Below are positions 6,787 through 7,451 of a stretch of 7,451 bases of DNA, piece after piece; the stretch's first letter is position 1; each line of letters starts with the position of its first letter. The notes beneath the pieces are model-generated. The model was given only the letters and a program-made list of their open reading frames with translations, did no database searches and was not told where the DNA came from. The stretch covers positions 1 to 7,451 of the forward strand of contig DATCVA010000259.1 in assembly GCA_036567205.1 (NCBI GenBank). Reading direction: 5' to 3'. The position numbers and the translations under genes are program-made. The DNA is from DATCVA01 sp036567205 (GTDB taxonomy: Bacteria > Pseudomonadota > Gammaproteobacteria > Burkholderiales > Burkholderiaceae_B).

Positions 6787-6815
6787 TTAACTCTAACTGA
6801 TCAGTATCTCAAACC

Positions 6816-7265
6816 GTGAAGAAAATTGCTTTAAAAATTTTAGACGCCCGTATGGCCGAATACTTGCCCTCCTATGCAACGGAAGGTTCTGCAGGCCTGG
6901 ATTTACGTGCCTGTATCGACGGGGCAATTACGCTTGCGCCCGGTGCAACCGAGCTTATTCCAACGGGTCTTTCAATTCATATCGCGAATCCCGCATACGC
7001 AGCCATGATATTGCCGCGTTCCGGGTTGGGGCATAAGCACGGCATTGTTCTTGGAAACCTTGTCGGCTTGATTGATTCAGACTACCAGGGGCCGTTAATG
7101 GTATCGGCATGGAATCGCGGGCAAAACGAATTTACCCTGCAGCCCATGGAGCGCCTGGCACAGCTGGTTATTGTGCCAATCCAGCAAGTCCAATTCGATA
7201 TCGTGGACGATTTTGAAGATAGCTCGCGCGGCATCGGCGGTTTTGGCAGTACCGGCCGCTCGTAA
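6816..7265 (+). CDS. dut: Deoxyuridine 5'-triphosphate nucleotidohydrolase (dUTPase)
   Basis: Homotrimeric cytosolic enzyme that hydrolyses dUTP to dUMP and pyrophosphate, keeping uracil out of DNA and feeding thymidylate synthesis. The 149-residue length is typical of the trimeric family, and all five motifs are present: I AGLDLRA (26-32), II PRSGLGHKHG (67-76), III GLIDSDYQG (84-92) with the catalytic aspartate D89 (E. coli D90), IV RLAQLVIVP (113-121), and V SSRGIGGFGSTG (136-147), the flexible arm that closes over the neighbouring active site. Translation starts at GTG 6816 with no evident Shine-Dalgarno sequence. coaBC followed by dut is a common proteobacterial order; here they are 107 bases apart because of the MITE-like insertion, against a reconstructed 15 bases before it. 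A 10-base palindrome, ACTGATCAGT (6796-6805), sits just upstream of the start. Confidence 0.97.
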   Translation: MKKIALKILDARMAEYLPSYATEGSAGLDLRACIDGAITLAPGATELIPTGLSIHIANPAYAAMILPRSGLGHKHGIVLGNLVGLIDSDYQGPLMVSAWNRGQNEFTLQPMERLAQLVIVPIQQVQFDIVDDFEDSSRGIGGFGSTGRS

Positions 7266-7281
7266 AGCAGCCCCCGCAAAG

Positions 7282-7451
7282 CTACCCCACCATCATCAGA
7301 CTTGCATTGCCGCCCGCAGCCGCCGTATTGATGCTAACCGACACTTCGCGCAGCAGGCGATCCAGGGCATACTCGCGGCCGGAAAGGATTTCATCACTGC
7401 TTAACCCCTGAACAGAGACAATAGCTCCCGTGCGCGCGGCTACCACCTGAT
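7282..7451 (-). CDS. putA: C-terminal end of PutA (proline dehydrogenase / L-glutamate-gamma-semialdehyde dehydrogenase), partial
   Basis: The last 55 codons are visible on the minus strand, ending at TAG 7284-7282; the rest lies beyond the right edge. The closing stretch LLREVSVSINTAAAGGNASL followed by MMVG matches the highly conserved PutA C-terminus (NTAAAGGNASLMTIG in E. coli). PutA oxidises proline to glutamate using FAD and then NAD, and in many proteobacteria also represses its own gene through an N-terminal DNA-binding domain, which cannot be judged here. The visible part belongs to the C-terminal region that follows the aldehyde dehydrogenase catalytic core. It is convergent with dut, with only 16 bases between stops and no visible terminator hairpin in the gap. 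Confidence 0.9.
   Translation of the reverse strand, partial: QVVAARTGAIVSVQGLSSDEILSGREYALDRLLREVSVSINTAAAGGNASLMMVG

Noticed and set aside
7266..7281. Bidirectional terminator between dut and putA
   Set aside because: The gap is only 16 bases and shows no inverted repeat; termination, if any, must occur inside the neighbouring genes.

Overview
The window is a housekeeping stretch from a proteobacterium, most likely a betaproteobacterium of the Alcaligenaceae type (the Bordetella, Achromobacter and Pusillimonas neighbourhood). This placement rests on protein style and gene order: purN beside an RsmB/NOP-type RNA methyltransferase, the block ribF-ileS-lspA-coaBC-dut, and a putA gene convergent with dut. 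It was made by recognition, not by a database search.

Layout. Positions 1-1090 lie on the minus strand: purN (phosphoribosylglycinamide formyltransferase) comes first and overlaps the start of an RsmB/NOP-family RNA methyltransferase that runs off the left edge. A 46-base divergent gap (1091-1136) separates purN from a plus-strand block. That block holds ribF (FMN/FAD synthesis), ileS (isoleucyl-tRNA synthetase), lspA (lipoprotein signal peptidase), coaBC (coenzyme A synthesis) and dut (dUTPase). ribF/ileS and ileS/lspA overlap by 11 and 8 bases and lspA/coaBC are 23 bases apart, so these four are probably one transcript. The last 170 bases hold the 3' end of putA on the minus strand, 16 bases from the dut stop.

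The one accessory feature is a 101-base MITE-like element (6686-6786) at the coaBC/dut junction. It has near-perfect terminal inverted repeats, is flanked by a TTA duplication, and contains an internal stem-loop. Its core resembles, from memory, the Correia repeat of Neisseria. It supplies the last codons and the stop codon of coaBC and pushes dut away from coaBC. The pre-insertion coaBC end can be reconstructed.

Functionally the plus block joins cofactor supply (FMN/FAD, with CoaC itself a flavoprotein; CoA), translation (IleS), envelope maturation (LspA) and nucleotide-pool sanitation (Dut). All catalytic motifs checked are intact. I see no defence system, RNA gene, CRISPR array or complete insertion sequence, and no gene-free stretch above 300 bases.
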